Positions 1 to 9,021 of a stretch of 64,000 nucleotides of DNA are shown one piece after another. Where the stretch lies: NCBI GenBank assembly GCA_026702745.1, contig JAPPBT010000102.1, positions 1 through 64,000 of the forward strand, written 5' to 3'. The position numbers and the translations under genes are program-made. Numbering within the stretch: the stretch's first letter is position 1; every line of letters begins with the position of its first letter. This stretch comes from Gemmatimonadota bacterium (GTDB lineage: Bacteria; JAAXHH01). The notes under the pieces are model-generated. The model made no database searches. It worked only from the letters and a program-made list of their open reading frames with translations, and had not been told where the DNA came from.

Positions 1-938
1 TATCATGGCGGCAGACCAGGGCGGTCGATTTCAGATCGATTCAGGGTGCCATGACCGTCGACGGCGTGGGATCTTTCCTCTCCGGACTCGCAGGGACCGT
101 GCCGGGCACGACCTACACGACCAGCGTACCGCTTATCGAACTCACCGGCGTAGCCGCCCGGACCGTGGGCCTTTTCACCGGCGCCGCTTTCGTGGTGCTC
201 GTGTTCCTGCCCAAGGCGTTCGCCCTGGTCCTGGCGATACCGGATCCGGTCTTCGCGGCGTACTTTATCGTGTTGTTGGCGATGCTCTTTATCGTGGGTC
301 TAAAGATCGTCATCCAGGACGGCCTCGACAAGAACAAGGGCTTCATCGTGGGCGCCGCTTTCCTGGTGGGATTCAGTATGCAGTTTGAACTGATCTACCC
401 GGAGTTCGTCTCGCAGTTCGCGGGCGGCCTGTTCCGGAACGGCATGACCGCGGGGGGCCTGGTGGCCATTCTCCTCAACCTGGTGCTCAGTGCCACGGGA
501 TATCGCCGGTACCGGATGGAGACGGTACTGGACATGTCCGTCTTGCCTGAAATCCGATCGTTCCTCGGAAACTTCGCCTCCCGGGCCGGCTGGGACGAGG
601 CCATGGCGGGCCGGCTCGACGCCGTCGGCGAAGAGGTGCTGCTGACGCTCACCCGTCAGGAAGAACAGGAAGAACGTAAGCGGAGAAGTCTGCGGCTTGT
701 AGTATCCAGGGAACAGGGCGGGGCGGTACTGGAGTTTGTCGTTACGCCGAGGGGCGAGAACATACAGGACAGGCTCGCCATGTTATCCGACGAGTCGGAC
801 GAAACATCCATCGAACATGAAGTATCTCTCCGGCTCCTGCGTCATCTCGCGTCATCCGTTCGCCACCAGCAATATCACGACACGGATATCGTCACCGTAC
901 GCGTCAAGGCCACGGCGGCGGCAGATCCTGCCGGTTGA
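1..938 (+). CDS. NCS2-family xanthine/uracil permease, C-terminal part, with ATPase-like tail (5' end outside window)
   Basis: This is the 3' part of a nucleobase:cation symporter-2 permease; the frame is already open at position 3 and the start lies upstream. The first residues match the conserved NCS2 stretch around the GTTYTTSV and ELTGVAARTVG motifs, followed by four or five hydrophobic membrane segments up to about position 500. The family imports xanthine, uracil or urate across the inner membrane. After the last membrane segment comes a soluble region of about 135 residues (about 530-938) that looks like an RsbW/HATPase-type fold. Where such a fold normally has an N-box Asn, this protein reads GEEVLLTL, so nucleotide binding is doubtful. 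It converges on the hydrolase gene that follows. The permease call is firm and the tail call is tentative. Confidence 0.85.
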   Translation, partial: SWRQTRAVDFRSIQGAMTVDGVGSFLSGLAGTVPGTTYTTSVPLIELTGVAARTVGLFTGAAFVVLVFLPKAFALVLAIPDPVFAAYFIVLLAMLFIVGLKIVIQDGLDKNKGFIVGAAFLVGFSMQFELIYPEFVSQFAGGLFRNGMTAGGLVAILLNLVLSATGYRRYRMETVLDMSVLPEIRSFLGNFASRAGWDEAMAGRLDAVGEEVLLTLTRQEEQEERKRRSLRLVVSREQGGAVLEFVVTPRGENIQDRLAMLSDESDETSIEHEVSLRLLRHLASSVRHQQYHDTDIVTVRVKATAAADPAG

Positions 939-950
939 CTTCCCACTCAA

Positions 951-963
951 GCCCTCACAGGGC
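951..963. terminator. Short hairpin between convergent genes
   Basis: A 5-bp perfect stem (GCCCT/AGGGC) with a 3-nt loop lies in the 36-nt gap between the permease stop and the hydrolase stop. There is no T-run on either side, so it is only a weak candidate for a bidirectional terminator. Confidence 0.25.
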
Positions 964-974
964 GAATGGCCGCC

Positions 975-1916
975 TCAGGCCAAATGCGCCAGGTTGTTGC
1001 TTTCGAGAAATTCCCGGATCAGCGATACGCATTCCTCCGGCTGTTCCAGCGGAAAGAAATGCGTCGTATCGGGCAGGAAGTCGTAGTCGACCGTCACCAT
1101 GTCGCGCAGGTCCAGGGTCGGAAGGTAGGAATAGGGAAGGGTGGGGTCCGCCCCGATGACTTTCGTCGGGCAATCGAGCGCATCGAAATCCACAAGCACC
1201 GAATAACTTCTCGAATAATCGATGATCTGGGCCTCGAATTCCCGCGGGCACCGCAGTTCGTAACCGTCCCCGCTGTCGATCGGCCGCAGCGTCGTCTTCG
1301 CCATGAGTTCCCTTACCCCGGGGACTACGTGGACGAAGCCTGGCGAGTAGCTGAGCAGCTCAACGAAGTCCTCTTCCGTCTGGAACAAATGCCCGCGTCG
1401 CCTCGTGGCGGCGGCGACCTGTTCCGCGGCCGCGTCGAATTCGACCTGGCTGACCCCCGGCTTGCAAAGGGGCGGATCGAAGAGGATCAGGCCGGAGAAA
1501 TCTATCGCCGGGCCTGACGACATCAGATCCTTGAAGGTCGAGATGGACAGCAGGGTAATCAATGCCGAGACGGAGTGGTAGACGCCCACTTTCGGTTTCT
1601 GCCCGAACTGATCGTCGATGGCCTCCAGGATCAGGCGCTGGTCGTGGATCAGCGTCGGCACATCGTGTTTCTGCTGATCGCCGACGGTATTCCAGCCGTG
1701 ATTCCGCTGGTCGTACAGGATCAGATCGTAGTCATCGGCAAGGTGAGACCAGAAGGGATAATACAGGTCTATGGCGAGTCCGTTGCCGTGGCTCAGGACG
1801 AGACGCGGACCCTGTGGATTCCCGTGCCTGCGCAGCACGGTCACAGTCTCTTCGTCCAGGCGGACTTCACACGATGCTTGGGGATCGGGTACGATCCAGG
1901 TTTTGTCTTCAGTCAT
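975..1916 (-). CDS. Alpha/beta hydrolase fold protein
   Basis: The gene encodes 313 residues of an alpha/beta hydrolase. Visible motifs are the oxyanion-hole region SHGNG (residues 42-46), a YDQRNHG segment, a nucleophile elbow YHSVSA with Ser115 in the expected position (the usual G-x-S-x-G is altered), an acid candidate in the IGADPTLP segment, and the late catalytic His in DTTHFFPLEQPEE. I chose ATG at 1916; an in-frame TTG at 1955 would add 13 residues but has no spaced Shine-Dalgarno. No signal peptide is visible, so it is probably cytoplasmic. The substrate cannot be told; candidates are ester or epoxide hydrolysis or C-C bond hydrolysis. Confidence 0.8.
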   Translation of the reverse strand: MTEDKTWIVPDPQASCEVRLDEETVTVLRRHGNPQGPRLVLSHGNGLAIDLYYPFWSHLADDYDLILYDQRNHGWNTVGDQQKHDVPTLIHDQRLILEAIDDQFGQKPKVGVYHSVSALITLLSISTFKDLMSSGPAIDFSGLILFDPPLCKPGVSQVEFDAAAEQVAAATRRRGHLFQTEEDFVELLSYSPGFVHVVPGVRELMAKTTLRPIDSGDGYELRCPREFEAQIIDYSRSYSVLVDFDALDCPTKVIGADPTLPYSYLPTLDLRDMVTVDYDFLPDTTHFFPLEQPEECVSLIREFLESNNLAHLA

Positions 1917-2118
1917 TTGGCCTAAAGTCGCCCTTCCGCCGAAGCCTTGAATCAACCCCTTCGATATACAAAGCCAATGGACTCAAGTGTAGGCGTTAAC
2001 GTACCTCTCGCTTCGTTACTCGTCAAGCGTTTATACTCAATACTTTGAATACTTACTCGTAAGACAAATTCACAGTACGCGAAACGATTATTGCGCGGAG
2101 AGACTCCGGATACCGCGA

Positions 2119-5100
2119 TCAGAAGCCCATGCGTGCAAAGAGGCTGATACGATGATCGGATGCGCCACCGCGCCGGTCGATCCGCGTGCCGGAAAGCTCC
2201 AGAGATCCGGAGCGTCCGAGGTCCGCGGCGCCTATGCGGGCGCCCAGCCGCAACTGGCGGCGTTCATCCCCGTCGAGATACACGTCGCCAAAGGGGGTGA
2301 AGAGCACACCCGTGGGCGATGAAGCAAGGCCGTATCCCACCTCGGCCCGCAGGGAACGGGCGCGGCTGCCGCTGCGCAGGGCGGAATCGGCCAGGGGCCG
2401 TTCGCGCCACATCATGCCGGAGTCTGCGGTTCCAGCGCCCATGCGCGGCGCCACGGACATCGAAAGACCCCGGCCGTCCGAACTCGGTCTCAGATAGGCG
2501 ATGAGTGAAACGCCGTTCTCCCGGTATCCCTCTGCCGTATGGACCGCCAGGTAACGGCCCTGGGCATTAAGTCCGACACGACCGCCGGTCAGGCGGAGTC
2601 CGCCGGAGACTTCGAGGCCCTGTCCGGTCTGGCCGTCGCCTCCGTCGTAGCGTCCGGCCACCTGCGCATAGGGCGTTACGGTGGTTTCGCCCGCGAGGGC
2701 GGTCGTACGCGACCCTTCCAGGCCGACGCGTATCCGTTGCACGCCGGTTGCAATGTCGCTCAGTGCGGCCGATTCACTGTCGGAGGTGGAAAGGCGGAGC
2801 AACCCGGCGTCACCCACCAGGTCGAGTCCCAGACCGCCCGAGGAGGCCAGCCGGGACCGTGCGCCCAGCATGCCCATACGCATGGACAGGTCGCTCGTGC
2901 CATCCTCCACCTCAACTTCGCCGGAACCGAGTCCCACGATCGACCACACTTCCGTGAAACCGGTGGGGCAGGTCCAGCGCAAGTACGGCAGCACCGAGGT
3001 AAGCCGCGATTCCAGGCTGCCGCTCGCCACGGTAACGTCGTAGTCGGACTCGCCCATCGCACGAGAAAGGGCAATACCCGCCAACCAGCTGCGCCCAGTG
3101 GCCACGTCAAATCCGAGATACGCCGTTCTGAGGTTTCCGTCGTAGCTGGCGTCCACATCGGGCTCTCCCTGGAAGTTCTGCAGGTCGCCGGCGCCCCAGA
3201 CGGACCACCTGAGCCCGCCGCTGCCTGTGTGATCCTCCATCGCGTAGGAGAACGAGCTCGTCCGCAGCAGGTAGTCGCCGCTCGCGCCATGGCGGCGTTC
3301 CGCGCCCTGGAGCAACGCCATCTCTTTCGATGCGGTCTGCCGGCCTTGGCCGGTCAGTCCGGCCAGCGCCGTGATGCCCGATGCGAATCCGTCGATCCTG
3401 CGGCCTCCCACGGTGATCTCCCGTCCACCACCGGCGGAAAACCTGCCGCCTATGGTGGCGGAGACTCCGGACAGCATGCTTCGCCCGATGGCCGCCAGGA
3501 TGTTCGTATAGGCCTCCCGTTCTGCCGCGACGGCCGTGACAGTCACGCTGACGGCGAGGCTCGCCTCGCCCGCCGCGTTACGGGCCGAGACGTTGACCGT
3601 GGCGCCTCCTTTGCGCACCCCCGTTACCGTCAGCACGGCGCCCGACATGACCGCTTCGACAACGCCGTTATCCGTCGAGGACGCCGAATAGCTCAGGTCC
3701 GTTCCGCTGAACAGCGGGCCTGTATTGACCGTTTCGTCGTCTCCCGCCTCCAGCGATACCGCGGGCGGAGTGCCAATCGTCGCGGGAGCGTCATAGGAAT
3801 CGGTCACCGAAATCGTGGCGGAATCGAGGTCCACCTCCTCGCTGCGTGCGGTAATGACAATCGTCTCGCCCCCTGATTCGTATACCGTGTCGTCCGTGAC
3901 CGTGAAGGTCAGTTCCGTCGACCCCTCCGTCGCTCTGGCGGGTATCGTGATGACCAGATCTCCCGTGACGCTGTAATCGTCGGCGGTGGCGGTGCCGGAC
4001 AGAGAAAGGTCGATCACCGACGCTACCGGAATCGGTGCGCTGGACAGCGTGGCCGTTACCGTCACCGTCTGGACCCCGCCATCCTCCGTCAGCGTGGCGG
4101 GAGATACCGTCAGGGTGATCTCCAGCGGTTCATCGGGTGCAGGATTGTAAAGCCCCGACCCGATGATGACGTCGATCGGGAGGACGCTTCCGTCGGGCCT
4201 CGGGAATTCACCCGCGAACCGGCGGGCGTATCCCAACTTGGGGACGTCGGCGCTGTCGGTGTCGTCGGTGGGATCGTCGAAGTAATACTCCACGAAGCCG
4301 CCTTCCGGGTTGCTTTTCGCCGCTTCGATGACCTGCGGCAGAATGAGTTCTCCGGTCACGACGTCCCGCACGGTCGCTACCAGGGGCCGAAGCTCGAACC
4401 GGTCCGGAAACGCTCCATGGACCAGGATCGTGTTGCTTTGGAGGTCCAGGACGTAGAGATACACCGAGCCATGCCTCCAGGGACCGTTCGGATCCCGCAG
4501 GGCAACCCTTGATTTCGTGGAAGAGGCTCGGCCTTCGGTCTGGAAGAGGTTGAGAAAGTACTTCCCCGCTTCCCCGACGAAGGCCTTCAGGGTTCTCCGG
4601 TCCACCACCTCACTGGCGGTAATGGCCGGGTCTCCGTAATCGATGACTTCCTCATCCAGGTGCGTTTCGTTCAGGTCGAGTCCCGCGAGCAGCAAGACCG
4701 GGACGCCGAGATGTTCCGAGTAGTAGCTGCCGACATGGCCGGAGGCGCCGGGTACACCGAACCTGGTTCCATCGAATGCGCCGTCCGGTTCCTGCGACAA
4801 GAGGTTGTTGAGGGCGGCTATTGCGGGACCTCGGATGGCGGGATCGGTAGACTGCAGTTTGGCCAGATCGGCTGGCGTGACGCCTAGCGCAATCAGGATC
4901 GCGGTATAGAGCGAGGCTTTGATGCGCCGTCCCGACAGGGCCATTTGCTTCGCGTGAACATACACCCTGCGGTCGGGCGTCAGTTGCACGAGGTAGGTGG
5001 AGCCCGAACGGTAAGGTCCCCCTTCCTGCCTGATGAGGCACAGATTGTACAAGTAGACGCCATCTCCTAATTCCACGTTCAGCCGCTCTCTGGCGGCCAG

Positions 5101-7494
5101 CGTGAAGTCCCTCAGGCTGGCGCTGCCGTCTTCCACCTGTTGCGCCGTCACGGTCGGGTCCATCGGAGGTGCAACACCGTCGGGGAGCGGACAGGGTGCG
5201 GCAATCTCGGGCGCGCGCCCATAGAACCCCGACCCGATGATGACATCAATCGGGAGGACGCTTCCGTCCGGCCTCGGGAGTTCACCTTTGAACCGGCGGG
5301 CGTATCCCACCTTGGGGACGTCGGCGCTGTCGGTGTCGTCCGTGGGGTCGTCGAAATAATACTCCACGAAGCCGCCTTCCGGGTTGCTCTTCGCCGCTTC
5401 GATGACCTGCGGCAGAATGAGTTTTCCGGTCACGACGTCCCGTACGGTCGCTACCAGGGGCCGAAGCTCGTATCGGTCCGGAAACGCTCCATGAACCAGG
5501 ATCGTGCTGCTGTGGAGGTCCAGGACGTAAAGGTACACCGACCCATGCCTCCAGGGCCCGTTCGGATCCCGCAGGGCAACCCTGGATTTCGTGGAAGAGG
5601 CTCGACCGTCGGTCTGGAAGAGGTTGAGGTAATACTTCCCCGCTTCCCCGACGAAGGCTTTCAAGGTTTCCCGGTCCACCACCTCACTGGCGGTAATGGC
5701 CGGATCGCCGTAATCGATGACTTCTTCATCCAGGTGTGTTTCGTTCAGGTCGAATCCCGCGAGCAGCACGGTCGGAACGCCAAGATGCTCCGAGAAGTAG
5801 CTGCCGGCATGGCCGGAGGCGCCGGGTGCACCGAACCTGGTCCCATCGAATGCGCCGTCCGGTTCTTGCGACAAGAGGTTGTTGAGGGCGGCTAATGCGG
5901 GACCTCGAATGGCGGGATCGGTAGATTGCAATTTGACCAGATCAGCTGGCGTGACGCCCAGCGAAGTAAGGATCGCAGTATAGATCGAGGCTTTGATGCG
6001 CCGTCCCGACAAGGCCATTTGCTTCGAGTGAACGTACACCCTGCGGTCGGGCGTCAGCTGCACGAGGTAGGTGGAGCCGGAACGGTAAGGCCCTCCTTCC
6101 TGTCTGATGAGACACAGATTGTACAAGTACAGTCCATCGCCTATTTCTACGTTCAACCGCTCTCTGGCGGCCAGCGTGAAGTCCCTCAGACTTGCGCTGC
6201 CGTCTTCCACCTGTTGCGCCGTCACAGAAGGATCCGGCGGTGGCGTTGTCCCGTCAGGGAATGGACAGGGACCTGTTGCGACGGGATCGGGCGTGCGCCC
6301 ATACAAGCCCGACCCGATGATGAAGTCGGCCGATACGACGCTTCCATCCGGCCTCCGGAGTTCAGCGGCAAACTCGCGGGCGTAGCCCAACTTGGGGATG
6401 TCGGCGCTGTCGGTGTCGTCTGTGGGATCGTCGAAGTAATACTCCACGAAGCCGCCTTCCGGATTGTTTTTCGCCGCTTCGATGACCTGCGGCAGAATGT
6501 ACTCTCCCGTCACGGCGTCCCGGACGGTCGGTATTAGCGGACGGTACTCGAATTCATCCGGAAACGCCGCGTGAAACAGGATCGTGTTGCTGTTGAGGTC
6601 CAGGACGTAGAGGTACACGGACCCGTGTCGCCAGGGCCCGTTTGGATCCCGCAAAGCGAGCCTGAATTTAGAGCTGGCGGCTGCATCGCCCGACTGTATG
6701 AATTCACGCAGGTGCTCTCCCGCTTGCGTGACGAAGGCCTTCAAGGTTTCCCGGTCCACGACCTCACTGGCGGTAATAGCCGGGTCGCCGTAATCGATGA
6801 CTTCGTCGACCAGGTGCGATGCATTGATGTCGAATCCGACCAGCAGCAGAACCGGAGACCCTAAATTGGGGTCCACATAGACGGCGGCATGGCCCGAGGC
6901 GCCGGGTATACCTGGTGACAGACCCGGAACAGGGACGGTCGCATCGAATGCGCCGTCCGGTTCCTGCGACAATGTGCCCAGCAGGGCGTCGATGGCCTGG
7001 GCGACAGTGGAGGAATCGGGAGATGCCAGATTGAAGAGAATGGCTGGGGAGACGCCCAGGGCTTGAAGGATCGATCCGTAAATCAAGGGGTTGAGTTGCC
7101 GGCCGGACAATGCCATGTCCTTCGCGTGAATGTATAATCTTCCGTCGAGCGTCAGGCTCACGATGTAGGTGGAACCGGAACGCCAGATCCCATCATCCTG
7201 CCTGACGATACATCCGATATATACCCCTTCCTCATGGGACGCGGCCCCCTGGGCATATTCTCTGGACCGCTCCCTCACGGCGAGCGCGAAGTCCTCAAGG
7301 GTAGCGCTGCCGTCTTCCACTTGCTGGGCCGTCACAGCCGGGTCCGCAGGAGGCGTTGCCCCTTCAGGAAGTGGACAGGATATCTGCGTCTGCGCGAACG
7401 CCGGGCGCACATTTGTAAATAACCCGTAGATCACGAGCAGGCCGAACACAACAACGAGGAAATTCAGGGACTTCCGGAAGACATGCCGTGTCAT
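2119..7494 (-). CDS. Autotransporter-like surface protein with three tandem double-Cache-like units, a Calx-beta domain and a C-terminal beta-barrel
   Basis: The gene encodes 1791 residues. The N-terminus is a signal sequence with a long hydrophobic run ending near AFAQ. Three near-identical units of about 360 residues follow (about 40-405, 408-765 and 768-1118). Each unit carries two Cache-like halves, one opening with DPxVTAQQVEDGSA and one with DPAITASEVVDR, plus the WRHGSVYLYVLDL strand pair typical of small-molecule-binding Cache folds. A Calx-beta-like domain (about 1120-1245) and an Ig/cadherin-like stretch come next. The last roughly 450 residues are an autotransporter-type barrel ending in an aromatic residue (RMGF). 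Start 7494 has AGGAG seven bases upstream; ATG 7533 lacks this. The three units are so similar at DNA level that recent duplication or gene conversion is likely. It is predicted to sit on the outer membrane and bind a ligand. The Cache assignment is by pattern only. Confidence 0.75.
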   Translation of the reverse strand: MTRHVFRKSLNFLVVVFGLLVIYGLFTNVRPAFAQTQISCPLPEGATPPADPAVTAQQVEDGSATLEDFALAVRERSREYAQGAASHEEGVYIGCIVRQDDGIWRSGSTYIVSLTLDGRLYIHAKDMALSGRQLNPLIYGSILQALGVSPAILFNLASPDSSTVAQAIDALLGTLSQEPDGAFDATVPVPGLSPGIPGASGHAAVYVDPNLGSPVLLLVGFDINASHLVDEVIDYGDPAITASEVVDRETLKAFVTQAGEHLREFIQSGDAAASSKFRLALRDPNGPWRHGSVYLYVLDLNSNTILFHAAFPDEFEYRPLIPTVRDAVTGEYILPQVIEAAKNNPEGGFVEYYFDDPTDDTDSADIPKLGYAREFAAELRRPDGSVVSADFIIGSGLYGRTPDPVATGPCPFPDGTTPPPDPSVTAQQVEDGSASLRDFTLAARERLNVEIGDGLYLYNLCLIRQEGGPYRSGSTYLVQLTPDRRVYVHSKQMALSGRRIKASIYTAILTSLGVTPADLVKLQSTDPAIRGPALAALNNLLSQEPDGAFDGTRFGAPGASGHAGSYFSEHLGVPTVLLAGFDLNETHLDEEVIDYGDPAITASEVVDRETLKAFVGEAGKYYLNLFQTDGRASSTKSRVALRDPNGPWRHGSVYLYVLDLHSSTILVHGAFPDRYELRPLVATVRDVVTGKLILPQVIEAAKSNPEGGFVEYYFDDPTDDTDSADVPKVGYARRFKGELPRPDGSVLPIDVIIGSGFYGRAPEIAAPCPLPDGVAPPMDPTVTAQQVEDGSASLRDFTLAARERLNVELGDGVYLYNLCLIRQEGGPYRSGSTYLVQLTPDRRVYVHAKQMALSGRRIKASLYTAILIALGVTPADLAKLQSTDPAIRGPAIAALNNLLSQEPDGAFDGTRFGVPGASGHVGSYYSEHLGVPVLLLAGLDLNETHLDEEVIDYGDPAITASEVVDRRTLKAFVGEAGKYFLNLFQTEGRASSTKSRVALRDPNGPWRHGSVYLYVLDLQSNTILVHGAFPDRFELRPLVATVRDVVTGELILPQVIEAAKSNPEGGFVEYYFDDPTDDTDSADVPKLGYARRFAGEFPRPDGSVLPIDVIIGSGLYNPAPDEPLEITLTVSPATLTEDGGVQTVTVTATLSSAPIPVASVIDLSLSGTATADDYSVTGDLVITIPARATEGSTELTFTVTDDTVYESGGETIVITARSEEVDLDSATISVTDSYDAPATIGTPPAVSLEAGDDETVNTGPLFSGTDLSYSASSTDNGVVEAVMSGAVLTVTGVRKGGATVNVSARNAAGEASLAVSVTVTAVAAEREAYTNILAAIGRSMLSGVSATIGGRFSAGGGREITVGGRRIDGFASGITALAGLTGQGRQTASKEMALLQGAERRHGASGDYLLRTSSFSYAMEDHTGSGGLRWSVWGAGDLQNFQGEPDVDASYDGNLRTAYLGFDVATGRSWLAGIALSRAMGESDYDVTVASGSLESRLTSVLPYLRWTCPTGFTEVWSIVGLGSGEVEVEDGTSDLSMRMGMLGARSRLASSGGLGLDLVGDAGLLRLSTSDSESAALSDIATGVQRIRVGLEGSRTTALAGETTVTPYAQVAGRYDGGDGQTGQGLEVSGGLRLTGGRVGLNAQGRYLAVHTAEGYRENGVSLIAYLRPSSDGRGLSMSVAPRMGAGTADSGMMWRERPLADSALRSGSRARSLRAEVGYGLASSPTGVLFTPFGDVYLDGDERRQLRLGARIGAADLGRSGSLELSGTRIDRRGGASDHRISLFARMGF

Positions 7495-7506
7495 AGGAGA
7501 TCTCCT
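7495..7506 (-). promoter_or_regulatory. 12-bp palindrome containing the Shine-Dalgarno of the autotransporter gene
   Basis: The sequence AGGAGATCTCCT directly before the ATG at 7494 is a perfect palindrome that contains the ribosome-binding site. It could fold on the mRNA only with a very tight loop, or act as a protein site on DNA. Confidence 0.45.
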
Positions 7507-7752
7507 GCGCGAGGCGGAAGTGTGGGCAGTCATATACCGCAGTCAGTGTAGCCTATCTGATCAACCGAGCTGTCCGGTCAAGGGGTATGGTTCGAGCCAT
7601 TTCCAAGGACGACCATATATAAAATACATCAATTTGAAAATAGTTTGTTTTAGTAAGCATGCAAGATGTTTTCCGGCTGTGGACGGGTCTTGGACAAGCC
7701 GCTTTCGCCCGGTTCGGCCGAGGTTTGTACGCACGGGGTCCTGACCAGGCCG
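7507..7752. other. Intergenic region with an AT-rich patch
   Basis: This gap lies between the SelA-like gene (upstream on the minus strand) and the autotransporter gene. It has an AT-rich island at about 7609-7665 in otherwise GC-rich DNA, a plausible promoter area for the minus-strand autotransporter gene. I found no well-spaced -35/-10 pair and no convincing small gene. Confidence 0.35.
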
Positions 7753-8868
7753 CTACCCACCGGCAAGCACCTCCCGGCACCTTTCCGCCACGATCCGCTC
7801 CTGGCCGTCCTGCAGGTTATGGGGATTGATGGAGAATCCCTCCTCGCCCCTGTCCTGCACGATGATCCTGGGCGTGCCGTCGAGCAGTGCTTTCACTGCA
7901 TCGTCTCCCGTCAGACCGGCTTCCGGATCGATGGTGACCTCGAGCTGTGGCACGGCGTAGGTTTCCTCCGGATCGAGCCGGCCTACGGAAACGTGGGGAA
8001 TGCCGGCCAGTTCCTCTTCGATGTAGCGCACCTTTGCTTCCCAGCCCGCCGCGTCCACCGCATGGTCCCGGTTCAGGTAGATTTCGAGGGCCTTGATGAA
8101 GGCGAAGATCTCCTCCCGGCTGACCTTCATCGGCCGGCCGACCGTGGCGAAGGGCGTCCCGTTCACCGCGCAGGCGCTGATCAGGTCCTTCCGTCCGATG
8201 ATGAGGCCGGTCGACTGCGGACCCTGGAGGCTCTTGCCGCCGCTGAATATGACCAGGTCGGCACCGGCCTCCGTGAACCGGGTCAGCGTCGATACCGGAG
8301 GACATTCCGAGGCCGCGTCGACGATGACGGGCACGTCGACGGCATGGGCCATGGCCACGGCCTGTTCCAGCGGGACGGAGCGGTCGTTCTTGAAGTTCTT
8401 GCCCAGGTAAAAGACCGCTGCCGCCCGTGATCCATCCCCGATGGCCGCCCGCATGGCATCTGCCGGCGGACCGTCCGAGTCGTCCAGCTCGATCAGCTTC
8501 GCACCGGTCAGCCGAATGGCCTGGTCGTAGGCGATCCGGTGGGTCTTCTGGACGATCACTCCGTCACGCATCCCGGTCGTGTCCGGAAGCTGGCGGATCC
8601 GCTCCGGGTCGGTCCCGGTCATGCAGGACGCCGTGGTGATGACCAGACCGCACGCGGCGCTGGCGGTGACGTAGGCCGCTTCCACGCCGAGCATTCGGGC
8701 GACTTTCTCACCGGCTTTCTCATGCAGTTCGTCCAGGATACAGAACTCCCGGGATGCCGCGCGCATGGTCTCCATGATTTCCGGGTCCAGAAGGGCGCCC
8801 CCGTAACGCGTAGCCGTGCCGATGGCGTTTATGACCGGACGCACGCCGATGTCTTCATAGATACCCAT
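7753..8868 (-). CDS. SelA-like PLP-dependent enzyme (D-glucosaminate-6-phosphate ammonia-lyase-type family)
   Basis: The gene encodes 371 residues of the fold type I PLP family that groups SelA with DgaE-like ammonia lyases. The N-terminus MGIYEDIGVRPVINAIGTATRYGG-type pattern is characteristic of the family and sets the start at 8868; the open frame continues 25 codons further upstream but those codons are not conserved in type. The PLP lysine is expected at Lys212 in the SGGKSLQGPQST motif, with the Asp of the VIVDAASE segment holding the pyridine nitrogen. No selD, selB or tRNA-Sec signal is nearby, so a sugar-acid or amino-acid lyase role is more likely than selenocysteine synthesis. It is divergent from the PhyH gene at 9022. 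Confidence 0.8.
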   Translation of the reverse strand: MGIYEDIGVRPVINAIGTATRYGGALLDPEIMETMRAASREFCILDELHEKAGEKVARMLGVEAAYVTASAACGLVITTASCMTGTDPERIRQLPDTTGMRDGVIVQKTHRIAYDQAIRLTGAKLIELDDSDGPPADAMRAAIGDGSRAAAVFYLGKNFKNDRSVPLEQAVAMAHAVDVPVIVDAASECPPVSTLTRFTEAGADLVIFSGGKSLQGPQSTGLIIGRKDLISACAVNGTPFATVGRPMKVSREEIFAFIKALEIYLNRDHAVDAAGWEAKVRYIEEELAGIPHVSVGRLDPEETYAVPQLEVTIDPEAGLTGDDAVKALLDGTPRIIVQDRGEEGFSINPHNLQDGQERIVAERCREVLAGG

Positions 8869-8958
8869 GGCTTCGAACCCTTTCGCGATGGCCGCAATGC
8901 ATGTGCCCGGTCGGAAAACCCTTGTCCCGCCGTCAGATCGCACTGCATATTTTACTGT

Positions 8959-8970
8959 TGTCTCAAGACA
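8959..8970. promoter_or_regulatory. Small inverted repeat in the divergent promoter region
   Basis: TGTCT-CA-AGACA lies in the 153-bp gap between two divergent genes (starts 8868 and 9022). It could be an operator half-site pair shared by both. It is short and chance occurrence is possible. Confidence 0.25.
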
Positions 8971-9021
8971 GGTTTGTATCTGGAAATTATGCCGCGCAGG
9001 CCCATAATCAAGGAATAAAAC

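Noticed and set aside
7753-8868. Selenocysteine synthase (selA)
   Set aside because: The N-terminus and length fit the DgaE-like lyases better, and no selB, selD or tRNA-Sec is in view.
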